Origin: Bacillus spongiae
GTDB taxonomy: Bacteria; Bacillota; Bacilli; Bacillales; Bacillaceae_K
Reading direction: 5' to 3'
Assembly (NCBI RefSeq): GCF_037120725.1
Contig: NZ_JBBAXC010000005.1
Span: 186,001 to 250,000 of the forward strand
Length of the DNA stretch: 64,000 bases
The translations under genes were made by a program, and so were the position numbers. This document shows positions 9,172 to 18,222 of this stretch, piece after piece. Positions within the stretch are counted from its first letter, which is position 1, and every line of letters starts with the position of its first letter. A model generated the notes under the pieces. That model had not been told where the DNA came from, searched no databases, and saw nothing but the letters and a program-made list of their open reading frames with translations.

Positions 9172-9200
9172 AAAAATAAAACTCCACCTTTAGGTGGAAT
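9172..9200 (-). terminator. Rho-independent terminator
   Basis: TCCACC (9183-9188) pairs with GGTGGA (9193-9198). On the minus strand TTTTATTTTTT follows. It ends the VOC-family gene. Confidence 0.75.
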
Positions 9201-9216
9201 TTCATTTATGTCCGTT

Positions 9217-9636
9217 TTATTGGGAGGTAAAATATTTTTCTTTAAATGTCTGGCTGAGTTCACTCCAAACATCAAATTTATTTCTATCTAAGTCATAAAA
9301 CACAAAGTTTCTTCCCACATGACCTCTATTTTCAATCTCCCCTACTTGGATGCCTTGCTGTGAAAAGCGCGCATGGATAGACTGTAAAGCTTTCAAACCA
9401 TCTACTTCAAACGTCAGCGAAAACCACTCAGTCCCATTATCGTCTACAAAATTGGCACTTTGATCCTCTTCCGACTTTACAAGAAATATACTTTGGTTGG
9501 CTATATTTAAAATCGCTTTGTCTTGATCTTGATAGCTAAGCTCTGCCTCTAACTTCGTTACATACCACTCAGCTGAACGTTTTACATCTGTAACAGGAAT
9601 ATAATTCGTTCCGACACGCGTTAATTGTTCTTTCAC
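9217..9636 (-). CDS. VOC-superfamily (glyoxalase/dioxygenase-like) protein
   Basis: About 139 residues from a GTG with GGGGG about 12 bases upstream. A longer frame to 9693 has no good site and adds residues outside the fold. The single VOC domain shows the usual beta-alpha-beta-beta-beta halves: NYIPVTDVKRSAEWY at the start, ILNIANQSIFLV, then EWFSLTFEVDG and GRNFVFYDLDRNKFDVW. The last motif carries the usual C-terminal metal-site region, although the canonical Glu of glyoxalase I is not obvious. Cytosolic. The substrate is unknown; bacillithiol-linked resistance and dioxygenase-like roles occur in this superfamily. Confidence 0.8.
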   Translation of the reverse strand: MKEQLTRVGTNYIPVTDVKRSAEWYVTKLEAELSYQDQDKAILNIANQSIFLVKSEEDQSANFVDDNGTEWFSLTFEVDGLKALQSIHARFSQQGIQVGEIENRGHVGRNFVFYDLDRNKFDVWSELSQTFKEKYFTSQ

Positions 9637-9775
9637 CGTATTGCTATGCCCCCTTCCATTTTCTACATGACTATATTCGATAAATCGATACAATCCCCTT
9701 TTTTTAACATAAGATTTTTATATTTTTATATTTTTCTATTTACCTAGTAAAAGGTTTATCCATGCAGCAAGGGGG

Positions 9776-9862
9776 CTTGCAGTTCTATTTCACTACTTGA
9801 AGCCGTAGGCCGCTTACTTGTGGAGCTACACCAAACACTTGCACATTTAAACTATATACTTG
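9776..9862 (+). repeat. Degenerate 21-bp-phased ACTTG array
   Basis: CTTG begins at 9776, 9796, 9817, 9838 and 9859, giving spacings of 20, 21, 21 and 21 bp, and four of the five are ACTTG. The bases between anchors are unrelated. The same anchor and period make up the large array at 38.66-39.21 kb (there on the minus strand). Confidence 0.6.
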
Positions 9863-9907
9863 CGACGAATCCATCTTTAGAATTTTTAAATCCATCTTTA
9901 TAATCGC

Positions 9908-10039
9908 TTAATATCCGTTTGTTCGATACGTTTTCTTAACTGTATTTCTCCAGCTAATCAAACTGCTAGAATTAGTAAATTTCTTAATTTCTTTCAGTGA
10001 AAACCAATCTCCAAATACCACTTGAAGCAAACATTTCAC
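9908..10039 (-). CDS. Small ORF overlapping the GNAT gene stop
   Basis: A 43-residue frame opening at a GTG that overlaps the TGA of the acetyltransferase gene by 4 bp (GTGA), a classic coupling arrangement. The sequence contains DWFSLKEIKKFTNSSSLISW and a basic, aromatic C-terminus (KKTYRTNGY). It has the look of a truncated helix-turn-helix segment but I do not recognise it. There is no independent ribosome binding site. It may be a real coupled microprotein or the remnant of a longer gene. Confidence 0.4.
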   Translation of the reverse strand: MKCLLQVVFGDWFSLKEIKKFTNSSSLISWRNTVKKTYRTNGY

Positions 10040-10536
10040 AAGGATAAAGATAACAGATGCTGTATTCCTTTCGGCCCCATTCGAGTCATCCCTTTATCAA
10101 CAAATCCACATTTACTATACAAGTTGAGGGCTGCAAGATTTCTGGCATTGACAGCTAAGGAAACTTCATTAATTCCTAAAAAATGTTCCTCTACGTACAT
10201 GCTTAGTTGTAAAAGTGCCAGTTTGGCATATCCTTTATTTTGTTCTTTTTGATTAATCAAGAATGCGCGAAGAATGAGTGAACAACTATTTTTTGTATAA
10301 TCCGTTCGTTCCTCGCCGTCGTAAAGAATAAAAAATCCTACTGGCACTTCATTAGCCAATATAACGACTGGGTGTCTGTGTTGATCATCCAGAGCAAGAG
10401 GTAACGAGCTTTTTGGCAATCTCGTATACTGTAACTGTTCTTCAGGAAGGGAGAATTGATCCAGAATATTTCTATGACATTGCTGATAGGTAGACAATCT
10501 AACGGAAACTTTCTTTTCAATGATTTGTGTAGACAT
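10036..10536 (-). CDS. GNAT-family N-acetyltransferase
   Basis: A 166-residue GNAT enzyme. The acetyl-CoA-binding motif A region is RAFLINQKEQNKGYAKLAL (Q/R-x-x-G-x-A pattern, with KGYA in place of the usual RGxG). Motif B is NEVSLAVNARNLAALNLYSKCGF, which has the NxxAxxLYxKxGF end typical of the fold. AAGGAG lies six bases before the ATG. It is divergent from the MocR-type regulator 100 bp away, which may control it; that link is inference from arrangement. Confidence 0.85.
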   Translation of the reverse strand: MSTQIIEKKVSVRLSTYQQCHRNILDQFSLPEEQLQYTRLPKSSLPLALDDQHRHPVVILANEVPVGFFILYDGEERTDYTKNSCSLILRAFLINQKEQNKGYAKLALLQLSMYVEEHFLGINEVSLAVNARNLAALNLYSKCGFVDKGMTRMGPKGIQHLLSLSL

Positions 10537-10649
10537 AACCTGCTCCTTTTCTTAACTTTTTTATGTATAATTAAATTAACAACATTTTGACATGCTCAAA
10601 AGGGACAGATTAATAATATTTTACCAGGTCAGATGTGGAGAGTGATGAT

Positions 10650-12074
10650 GTGGACCTCATTATGGTATTGAACGAACAAATAAATATTCCCCTATATCAA
10701 CAATTGTATGAAGGAATTAAAAAAGCAATAAATGAAGGTACATTGACACCTGGAACTAAACTACCTTCAGTTAGGCGGATGGCACAGTCACACAATATTA
10801 GTAAGATGACGGTTGAATCTGGGTATCAACAGCTATTAGCTGAAGGTTACATTGAAAGTCGTGCCCGTAGTGGATTTTATGTGATAGAGATTGACAATCT
10901 AGATGAACTAAATTCCAATCACAAATTAGTTTATAACTATCCAAATGAAGTACCCCTGCATCCGCAAGATTCCATTTTGTACAATTTTCATGGTTCTGAA
11001 ATCGATATGTCTACCTTCCCCCTCAGAATTTGGCGTAGATGTATGAATGAAGCGATGGATAATTACAATAACAACCTTGCCTTTTATGGCGATCCTCAAG
11101 GAGAGTACGATTTAAGGTTTGAGATTGCTAATTATCTTCAACAATCTAGAACGGTTAATTGTGTACCTGAACAGATTATTGTAGGAAGTGGTTTGCAACA
11201 GACCCTTTCTTTCTTATGCTTACTTCTTTGTAAAGACGGCACTAGGATTGCCTGGGAAGATCCCGGTTACGGTGACGCTAGATCCGTGTGCACAGACCAT
11301 GGATGGGACGTAGTTCCCATTTCACTAGCGGAAGACGGGATAAATATTGACGAATTAAGGAATAGTCACGCAAACGCGGTACTTGTAACTCCTGCGCATC
11401 AATATCCTTATGGCATGACTATGCCAATTGGAAAACGAATAAAATTACTTGAGTGGGCGAGACAAACTGGAAGTGTCATCATAGAAGAGGACTATGATGG
11501 GGAATTTCGGTATGGAATTAAACCTATTCCTTCCCTTCAAGGAATGGACACGCACAGTTCAGTAATTTACATAGGCAACTTCTCTAAAGCATTTTCTCCG
11601 GCAATGCGGATGAACTACATGGTACTACCTATTCGTCTACTACGTCGCTATCATGAACTTAAACTAAACAAATATCCTTCACCAGTTTCTCGGATTCAAC
11701 AACGGGCCATGCAAATATTTATGCAAAAAGGACATTGGGATAAGCACGTTCGTAAAATGCGGACAGTCTATGCAAAGAAGCAAGCAGTGCTTATAGAAGC
11801 GTTAAATAAGTATATGGGCGATCGGATTCGTATCATGGGGGAATCAGCAGGTTTGCACCTGATAATTGAAGTCGATATTAGAAAAACACAATGCGACCTA
11901 ATAAAGGAAGCATTCATTCATGGGGTAAAGGTATATCCAGTTGAACGAGGTCAATTACAGGAAAACATTAACTCTCAGGCGGGGCCAAGAATATTACTAG
12001 GATTCGGAGGATTAAGTCCATCACAAATTAATGACGGAGTTATGCTCATTGCACAAGCGTGGTTTAGAGACTAG
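10650..12074 (+). CDS. MocR/PdxR-type GntR regulator with aminotransferase domain
   Basis: About 474 residues from a GTG with GGAG nine bases upstream; a frame start at 10635 is possible but lacks a site. Residues about 10-78 form a GntR winged helix (PLYQQLYEGIKKAI, GTKLPSVRRMAQSHNISKMTV). Residues about 110-470 are a class-I aminotransferase domain with the PLP lysine at Lys313 in GNFSKAFSP. MocR regulators sense PLP or an amino-acid-related ligand and usually control a divergent or adjacent gene, here the GNAT gene. A strong terminator follows. Confidence 0.9.
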   Translation: MDLIMVLNEQINIPLYQQLYEGIKKAINEGTLTPGTKLPSVRRMAQSHNISKMTVESGYQQLLAEGYIESRARSGFYVIEIDNLDELNSNHKLVYNYPNEVPLHPQDSILYNFHGSEIDMSTFPLRIWRRCMNEAMDNYNNNLAFYGDPQGEYDLRFEIANYLQQSRTVNCVPEQIIVGSGLQQTLSFLCLLLCKDGTRIAWEDPGYGDARSVCTDHGWDVVPISLAEDGINIDELRNSHANAVLVTPAHQYPYGMTMPIGKRIKLLEWARQTGSVIIEEDYDGEFRYGIKPIPSLQGMDTHSSVIYIGNFSKAFSPAMRMNYMVLPIRLLRRYHELKLNKYPSPVSRIQQRAMQIFMQKGHWDKHVRKMRTVYAKKQAVLIEALNKYMGDRIRIMGESAGLHLIIEVDIRKTQCDLIKEAFIHGVKVYPVERGQLQENINSQAGPRILLGFGGLSPSQINDGVMLIAQAWFRD

Positions 12075-12096
12075 AATAACTGACTAATTATCCATT

Positions 12097-12126
12097 ACGC
12101 TTGGTTAAATAACCAAGCGTCTTTTA
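12097..12126 (+). terminator. Rho-independent terminator
   Basis: ACGCTTGGTT pairs perfectly with AACCAAGCGT around an AAAT loop, followed by CTTTTATT. It ends the MocR-type gene. Confidence 0.9.
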
Positions 12127-12146
12127 TTGTTAAACTATTTGACCAC

Positions 12147-12184
12147 CTAGCTTAAAATGTAAATCTTTTTACATTTTAAGCTAG
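12147..12184. repeat. Perfect 17-bp inverted repeat
   Basis: CTAGCTTAAAATGTAAA (12147-12163) is followed by a 4-bp spacer and its exact reverse complement (12168-12184). There is no T run on either side, and it lies just beyond a separate good terminator. It could be a binding palindrome or a hairpin of an unannotated transcript. Confidence 0.7.
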
Positions 12185-12376
12185 TCTATATTGTAAAAAT
12201 TTCCATATAAATTGACTCTTTTCGATGGACAGGTTACATTTTATTAGACAAAAAAAGAAAGATAGAATGAACTTAATGAATGAAATGCAGACATCCTACG
12301 GTCTTACTTACTATCCTTTCAGAAGCTCATTCAAAGAGGTGGATATATAAATCTTCGTCAAGGAAATGAACTAAAT

Positions 12377-12422
12377 AAAAGCACTATACATAATGAATTG
12401 CTAAAATATGTATAGTGCTTTT
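12377..12422. terminator. 16-bp perfect hairpin, probable bidirectional terminator
   Basis: AAAAGCACTATACATA (12377-12392) is complementary to 12407-12422, with a 14-nt loop. A-rich and T-rich ends make it terminator-like in both directions. The 250 bp upstream hold only a weak 41-codon frame (12225-12350) without a good ribosome binding site. Confidence 0.6.
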
Positions 12423-12639
12423 CAATAAGAAATCCAACTGTTCAGATTCCCTTGAAACAATATTTTTTAGTTGAATTTTTCATATGTTGCCTCGCATTCC
12501 TTAATAAATTGCTTTAGCTCTTATATACTAGATGAAAGAAAAAGTGGGTTATAAAATCCTTCTGTGTATTCTATTGCTTCCATAAGCACGAAAACTGCTA
12601 TAAGTGGCTATTCAAAAATTTTCAGTCAACTCTCTCAGG

Positions 12640-12987
12640 CTAAACCATTTGTTTGATTAAGTCTTTAGGAATCATAACAACCTCAGTTGTAATCTCGCTC
12701 GTATGGTATTCTTCATCAATACATTCAATCCAATACGCAATATGCTGTTTATCGATTTCATGATGAGACTCTTCAACAGAAATACCATTTTCTCCTTGCA
12801 CACTATACCAATAGAGATACTCGCCCGTTTCTTCCTTCTCTCTGAAAATGGTTTCAATATACATTTTCTCGTCCTTAAGAGTAAGAAGAACATCGTCCAT
12901 ATGCTCATTTAATAAATCCATCCACTCCGTTACTTTTTCCTCTTTTCCCTCTTTCACTCGAAATTTACTTAATTCAACATTCAACAA
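12640..12987 (-). CDS. DUF6176-like protein
   Basis: A 115-residue acidic cytosolic protein. Recognisable segments are VELSKFRVKEGKEEKVTEWM, LTLKDEKMYIETIFRE, YLYWYSVQG and VEESHHEIDKQH, matching the DUF6176 pattern seen in bacilli (unknown function, probably a dimeric alpha/beta barrel). AGGAGGAA precedes the ATG. It lies 19 bp downstream of the helicase gene on the same strand, so cotranscription is likely. Confidence 0.75.
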   Translation of the reverse strand: MLNVELSKFRVKEGKEEKVTEWMDLLNEHMDDVLLTLKDEKMYIETIFREKEETGEYLYWYSVQGENGISVEESHHEIDKQHIAYWIECIDEEYHTSEITTEVVMIPKDLIKQMV

Positions 12988-13006
12988 GATGTTCCTCCTT
13001 CAATGC

Positions 13007-15337
13007 CTACACTCGTACTTGTACTTTTCGTTCTTTTTTTATCATCTGTTCTCGGCATAATGGACATTGTTTTAGCTGTTCATTCGATGTTATTTTCATC
13101 CAGCCTTTGCAAGCATCATTTACACAGTCCCATACTAATAGTTTTTCCCACTTTTTCTTCAGGTTTACAATCACTTGCGGTTTTGAGCTTCCGCTACGTT
13201 GCTCAATCTCTTTTATATCTGTAAACGGTTCTCGTATAAACCGAGAGACCGTTATTTTCTCCCCACGATAATAGGCTGGTGATGATACATATAGTTCATC
13301 CTTTGCTCGTGTAATCGCAACATACGCAAGTCTTCGCTCCTCTTCAATCGCTTGAAGAACCACATTTTCATCTTCCTGCTTGCCTTTTGTTAGGACCATA
13401 TCTTTCCGGTTATCGGCATCTAACGCAGAGCTGTGAGGTAAAATCGTATCGGATGCACCGATTAAAAACACAACTGGGAATTCCAACCCTTTTGATTTGT
13501 GAATCGTCATGAGTGAAACTGCATTAATCGCATCACTTCTTCTGTTTTCTTCCATCTCATTATTCTTTTCAATAATATCATCTACAAACGAAATAAATTG
13601 GGCAATCGTCTCAAAGTGAGCGGCGGAAGCTTCAAGCTCCGCTAGTGTCTCTTTCACTACTTCTTTATGAAGAGTTAAACTCTTCCGATCATCCGTTTCG
13701 ATATATTTATCATAAAAGCTACGAATCTTTCGAATGGCCTGTTTTGGTTTTAACATTGTTAACGAATGCAACAAGGTAATTCGTTCGGCCAGTTGCTTTT
13801 TCTGAAATGGCTTTAGCTTAGGCATGTTGAGTAAATGCTCGAGTAAATGTGTTTTTGGATAAAAGAGTTCTTCTTCTTCAATAAAACGATAGGCAGAATC
13901 CCTTTGTAAGTACATGGTCGGTAATATATTTTTTATTGCCTCTGAATTTTTTCCATTTAAGGCCACTCTCAAGTAATCTAATACTGGCTTTACGATTGAT
14001 TGCTCATAAAAGCTATCCCCTCTACTATATGAAACAAAGGGTATTTCCTGAAGCACAAGCTGTTCAAAAATCGCACGACTATTGCTTATCGTTCTATGTA
14101 AGATAGCAAAATCTTTATACGACCTCTTTCCAGCAGCTACTTCTTCTTTTATAAAATCAATAACGGATTTTGCTTCATCATCTGTTGTATTTGGGCGAGC
14201 AAATAAAGGGTGATAGTCATTTGTTATCGTAGCTTTTAACTCCTTTTTATGCCGAACCGTATTTCCGTTAATGACTTCATTAGCAAGTGAAAGAATGCTT
14301 CTAGAGGAGCGATAGTTTATATCTAAATGAATCACTCTCGTATTCTCATAATCACCCTGAAATCCTAATATAATGGAACGATCAGCGCCATTAAAGGAAT
14401 AAATTGTTTGGTCATCATCGCCAACGACAAAGAGATTTTGTTGTGGCTTCGCTAACAATTTCGTTAGCTCATATTGTAACGGATTCGTATCTTGCCACTC
14501 ATCACATAATATATAATGAAAACGAGCTTGAAGTTTTGCTAATAATTCGGGGTTCTTCTTTAATAACAAATACGATTCTAACAGCATGTCGTCAAAATCA
14601 ATGAAATGATTTTTTTGCTTCCATCGTTCATATTTCGTAAAAATTTCTTTCATTTCTTTTTCAACGACCGTACTCGCTGGAATTTCATCAAGCGTTATGA
14701 TCTGGTTTTTGTAATGAGAATGCAAAGATAAAATCGTTTCTGGTTCGTATGCATCCTGTAGCTTCATTTCTTTTAAGATAATTTTCAATGCAGTATGCTT
14801 ATATTTTTCACTCGATAAAATAGATTGTGTATAACCTTGCCATTTTAATATAGACAAAAAGATCGAATGGAATGTACCTGCCGTTAAATCACGAATCATT
14901 GCTCGTGAGATGCCCGGTAAACTTTCCATTCGTTGCTTCATTTCATTCGCGGCTTTTTTTGTAAAAGTCAGTAGTAATATATTCTTTGGATTTATTTTCT
15001 TTACAGACATTAAATAGCCTGCTCTCGAAATCAATACTCTGGTCTTGCCACTACCTGCCCCTGCAAGGACCAGCGCAGGCCCATCGCCATGTCGTACGGC
15101 ATCTATTTGACCTTGATTTAGGAAAACTCCGTTATTTTCAAGCGCTCTAAAATAAAATGAATCTTGCTCATCCGCTAAAACGAGCTGTTTAGATGTTTCT
15201 GAACTTGCCAATAAAGCTTGATGCTGAAGTTCCTTTGTCGCACCTTCAGGTCGTGATTGATACGTATATCGTTGACCATTGTTCTGAGGAGGCTGATTGG
15301 CTTGTTTTGAATGGACCGTTAGCTGAGAGCTATCCAC
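13007..15337 (-). CDS. yjcD: UvrD/Rep-family DNA helicase, YjcD-like
   Basis: A 776-residue superfamily-1 helicase. The Q-motif region LNQGQIDAVRHGDG precedes Walker A (AGAGSGKTRVL, about residue 92), motif Ia LLTFTKKAANEM, motif II LCDEWQDTN, motif III VVGDDDQTIYSFNGA, motif IV INYRSS, motif V MTIHKSKGLEFPVVF and motif VI RLAYVAITRAKDELY. The C-terminus carries a zinc-ribbon-like pair (CVNDACKGW ... CPLCREQM) not found in PcrA. Length and tail fit B. subtilis YjcD. The start is a GTG with GGGGGA eight bases upstream. Predicted ATP-dependent 3'-5' unwinding. Confidence 0.9.
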   Translation of the reverse strand: MDSSQLTVHSKQANQPPQNNGQRYTYQSRPEGATKELQHQALLASSETSKQLVLADEQDSFYFRALENNGVFLNQGQIDAVRHGDGPALVLAGAGSGKTRVLISRAGYLMSVKKINPKNILLLTFTKKAANEMKQRMESLPGISRAMIRDLTAGTFHSIFLSILKWQGYTQSILSSEKYKHTALKIILKEMKLQDAYEPETILSLHSHYKNQIITLDEIPASTVVEKEMKEIFTKYERWKQKNHFIDFDDMLLESYLLLKKNPELLAKLQARFHYILCDEWQDTNPLQYELTKLLAKPQQNLFVVGDDDQTIYSFNGADRSIILGFQGDYENTRVIHLDINYRSSRSILSLANEVINGNTVRHKKELKATITNDYHPLFARPNTTDDEAKSVIDFIKEEVAAGKRSYKDFAILHRTISNSRAIFEQLVLQEIPFVSYSRGDSFYEQSIVKPVLDYLRVALNGKNSEAIKNILPTMYLQRDSAYRFIEEEELFYPKTHLLEHLLNMPKLKPFQKKQLAERITLLHSLTMLKPKQAIRKIRSFYDKYIETDDRKSLTLHKEVVKETLAELEASAAHFETIAQFISFVDDIIEKNNEMEENRRSDAINAVSLMTIHKSKGLEFPVVFLIGASDTILPHSSALDADNRKDMVLTKGKQEDENVVLQAIEEERRLAYVAITRAKDELYVSSPAYYRGEKITVSRFIREPFTDIKEIEQRSGSSKPQVIVNLKKKWEKLLVWDCVNDACKGWMKITSNEQLKQCPLCREQMIKKERKVQVRV

Positions 15338-15473
15338 AGTTCAAGTCCCCCTTTTTTCTCTATTCATTCTTCCATAGTAACAGATTCTTTCTTTATTTGT
15401 TGAGAAAAATATCCTAACACTGAAGCAGGATAAACTCAACAAGGACTCTATTTCATCCTTCAAGATAATAGAT

Positions 15474-15959
15474 TCAATTTCCCCTCTTGCCTTCTAAATT
15501 TAACTCCCAGCATTCTTCGATTAGTTTTTTGTTAGATAGGAATCGAGCTCGTGACTCTATTAATTGAAAACCATTTTTTTCATAGAGTCGTCTAGCTGTA
15601 ATAAGTTCACGATTTGTCCAAAGAATGATGGTTTCGTAGCCCATTTCCTTACAATAGTCAATTGCTATTTTGATGAGCTGCTGTCCATAGCCTGCCCCTC
15701 TTACCTTTTGTTCAATAAGAAATAAACCTAATTGAGCTGTCTTATCATTAACATTCTTAATACTAATGGATCCATATTGCTTTCCTTCCAATTCTACAAT
15801 CCATATATTTTCTCGCTTATGACCTCGCTCAATAAACCCTTGGACACTCGTTGCAATAAAATTGCGAAACGATTCATCGTATTGAAACTCTTTATGATAT
15901 TGATCGTAATGTGAATGAATGATGTAATCAGCATCCTTTACAGTATATGTACGAATCAT
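15474..15959 (-). CDS. GNAT-family N-acetyltransferase
   Basis: A 161-residue GNAT protein. The beta-4/motif A region is AQLGLFLIEQKVRGAGYGQQ (RGxGYG pyrophosphate loop). Motif B is IILWTNRELITARRLYEKNG with the conserved ARRLYEKxGF pattern. This order fits small-molecule or protein acetyltransferases fused to MarR regulators in some species, but here the domain stands alone. The ATG follows AAGGTGAGTAG. The substrate is unknown. It is monocistronic, 140 bp from the helicase gene start. Confidence 0.85.
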   Translation of the reverse strand: MIRTYTVKDADYIIHSHYDQYHKEFQYDESFRNFIATSVQGFIERGHKRENIWIVELEGKQYGSISIKNVNDKTAQLGLFLIEQKVRGAGYGQQLIKIAIDYCKEMGYETIILWTNRELITARRLYEKNGFQLIESRARFLSNKKLIEECWELNLEGKRGN

Positions 15960-16327
15960 CTACTCACCTTTTCTATTAAATTTAAACATTCTTACTATCT
16001 ATTCTATCACGTGAAATGCAATGAATAGATTTAAATAACATAGCTATTATATTTTTTAAAATGATAACGAAAATGGACACTTCCTTACCAAGCCCTCTTG
16101 TGAGTAATAAAATTATATTTACTCCTCCACAAGATGCAATGTCATTTGTATATCCCACTTGAATTTAATGATAAAAATGAATGATTAGCCCTTCATTATA
16201 TATGAAAAAAAGTGGTATTCCGTTGTAATAACGGATGTATTTCACCATTCGTTTAAAGTTCCTCTCATGAATGTGATGACGCTACATATAGTTTATAGAA
16301 TAAGTTTGTTTGAAGGAAATGAAGAGA
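15960..16327. other. Intergenic region, no gene recognised
   Basis: Promoter region between two divergent genes. AT-rich; no open frame with a ribosome binding site and no structured RNA was seen. Confidence 0.35.
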
Positions 16328-16567
16328 GTGGGAGATGAACAGTCAAAGTCATGTCATTCAGTTACAGGCGCTGGTATCTCAATAGGGTTCTTTTCATTGG
16401 GCCTCTTTATTGTTATGGCTACTTCATTAGTATTAGTCGCATTATTTTGGAGTATAACGGCCATCATTGTGTTAATTTTTAGTGGCTTTTTCGTTCTTGT
16501 TGCTTTGTTTATGATTTGGAAATTGGTGTTTGAGTGTGGATTAAAGCGCCGCAATAAGAAAAGTTAA
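16328..16567 (+). CDS. Small two-helix membrane protein
   Basis: About 79 residues. A polar N-terminus (VGDEQSKSCHSVTG) is followed by two long hydrophobic segments, GISIGFFSLGLFIVMATSL and WSITAIIVLIFSGFFVLVAL, and a basic C-terminus (KRRNKKS) that should face the cytosol. GAAGGA lies ten bases before the GTG; an ATG at 16319 is too close to that site. It lies 51 bp upstream of the beta-helix gene on the same strand and is probably cotranscribed with it. No family was recognised. Confidence 0.55.
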   Translation: MGDEQSKSCHSVTGAGISIGFFSLGLFIVMATSLVLVALFWSITAIIVLIFSGFFVLVALFMIWKLVFECGLKRRNKKS

Positions 16568-16618
16568 AATGGGCAATAAGCCTTTTTTCATTAACGCAAA
16601 GAGACAGGTGGTGAAGAA

Positions 16619-18133
16619 GTGATAAAGACACCGTTTCCTCACAAGAAAGTCACGATTTTCTTTCTTTCATCTCTCATCGTTTTCATTGTCCTTTTTGTAA
16701 TCGGGATTGTTCTATTCCAGCAAAAGGTTCTTATTGTTGGCCAAGGATTTCAATTTACAATGATTCAAGATGCTGTAGATTCATCCGATGACGGCGACAT
16801 TATTTTAGTCACTGACTCCTTGAGTCCGTATGATGAAGCTGTGAAGGTCGGCCCAGGAAAAACTGGACTTAAATTAATTGGCATTGGAAAACCGATTATT
16901 GATGGGACTCTTCAAGGGTTTGATAATGGGATTACCGTCACAGAATCCTCTAAAATTACAATTCGAGGATTTGTGATTCAAAACTTTGAGCGAGAAGCTT
17001 TTATGCTTACGACTGGGAACGGTATTTACTTAGATCAATCTTCTAAAAATAGTGTTGTAAAAAATGATTTGTTAGAAAACGAATCAAATGGAATTTTTGT
17101 TGATAACAATTCTTTCAATAATCTTATTAAGCAAAACTTAACAGGAGAGAACTTTATCGACGGAATTCAGTTAGATAACAATTCTAATACAAACATCGTT
17201 CTTAAAAATATAATTACGCTAAACGAAGGTGATGGGTTGGATAGTGACAATTCTTTGCGTAACTTTTTAATTGGGAATGAAGTCAATAATCAGGTAGATG
17301 ACGGATTCGACATTGATGATTCATTTAACCACATTATTTTAGGAAATATAGCGAAGGAGAATGGGGACGAAGGATTCGATATAGAGGATTCTAGTGATAA
17401 TCTCTTCACTGCAAATAAGGTGATAAGAAATTTGAATGATGGATTTGAAATGGATGAAGATACCTTTAATAACTTGATATTAGGTAATCTAATTTTGGAT
17501 AATGGTCTTAGTGAAGAAGATAGAGGACATGGGATATTCTTTGAGGATGAAACGGCCTTTAACAACGTGATTGGCAATAAAATAATAGGCAGTACAGATG
17601 ATGCGATTCTAATCGACTCAGAATCGCATAACCACTTTATCTTTGGTAACCTAATTAAAAATAATGTAGGAGACGGGATTTTAATGGATGATGGGGATAA
17701 TGGACAAGGTCCTTCATTTCTGAACACAATCATAAACAATTTTGTAATTGGAAATACAGGGGATGGAATTGAAATCAATCAGGACTCTTTTCGCAATACA
17801 GTCAAACGGAATAAGGTTAAACGGAATGGAGAAAATGGGATTAAGTTAGATACACAATCGAATAATAATAGCGTTACGAAGAATATCGTCATTAAGAATA
17901 CGTTAAATGGGATCGATTCAATTGGAGCGACGTTAAATACGATCGAATTAAATAGAGTATTCAACAATCGAATGAATGGGATCTTCCTTGATGTTAATTC
18001 TACACAAAATGAAATTTTATTTAATCAAGTATTTTTTAATACGGACACAGATATTGTTGATGAAGACAATAACTTCTTTGAAGGGAACAAGTGTGGAACA
18101 TCCTTTGGGGTCAATGTGGATTGCGGAAATTAA
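16619..18133 (+). CDS. Membrane-anchored parallel beta-helix protein
   Basis: A 504-residue protein. Residues 12-33 form a signal anchor (IFFLSSLIVFIVLFVIGIVL), and the rest should lie outside the membrane. The beta-helix begins with FTMIQDAVDSSDDGDII and then repeats a 22-26-residue rung about 15 times with the core NxxxxNxxxxNxGDGI/F: Asn ladder, then an Asp-rich turn (DDGFDIDDS, DEGFDIEDS, NDGFEMDED). The acidic turns suggest calcium binding. It ends FFEGNKCGTSFGVNVDCGN, matching the end of the 3.7-kb homologue. The start is a GTG with GGTGG upstream. Confidence 0.85.
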   Translation: MIKTPFPHKKVTIFFLSSLIVFIVLFVIGIVLFQQKVLIVGQGFQFTMIQDAVDSSDDGDIILVTDSLSPYDEAVKVGPGKTGLKLIGIGKPIIDGTLQGFDNGITVTESSKITIRGFVIQNFEREAFMLTTGNGIYLDQSSKNSVVKNDLLENESNGIFVDNNSFNNLIKQNLTGENFIDGIQLDNNSNTNIVLKNIITLNEGDGLDSDNSLRNFLIGNEVNNQVDDGFDIDDSFNHIILGNIAKENGDEGFDIEDSSDNLFTANKVIRNLNDGFEMDEDTFNNLILGNLILDNGLSEEDRGHGIFFEDETAFNNVIGNKIIGSTDDAILIDSESHNHFIFGNLIKNNVGDGILMDDGDNGQGPSFLNTIINNFVIGNTGDGIEINQDSFRNTVKRNKVKRNGENGIKLDTQSNNNSVTKNIVIKNTLNGIDSIGATLNTIELNRVFNNRMNGIFLDVNSTQNEILFNQVFFNTDTDIVDEDNNFFEGNKCGTSFGVNVDCGN

Positions 18134-18155
18134 TTATGGTCGTAATGGGTATAGA

Positions 18156-18203
18156 ACAAAATAACCACCCTCCTTTTTAGAGAAGGAATGGTTATTTTGT
18201 TTT
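18156..18203. terminator. Bidirectional Rho-independent terminator
   Basis: ACAAAATAACCA (18156-) pairs with TGGTTATTTTGT (ending 18200), with an inner CTCCTT/AAGGAa stem. A and T runs at both sides serve the convergent beta-helix and HAD genes. Confidence 0.85.
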
Positions 18204-18222
18204 ATTTTCAATGACGATAAAG

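Noticed and set aside
12225-12350. 41-codon plus-strand frame between two hairpins
   Set aside because: No ribosome binding site at the first ATG and only a weak one at an internal ATG; no recognisable protein.
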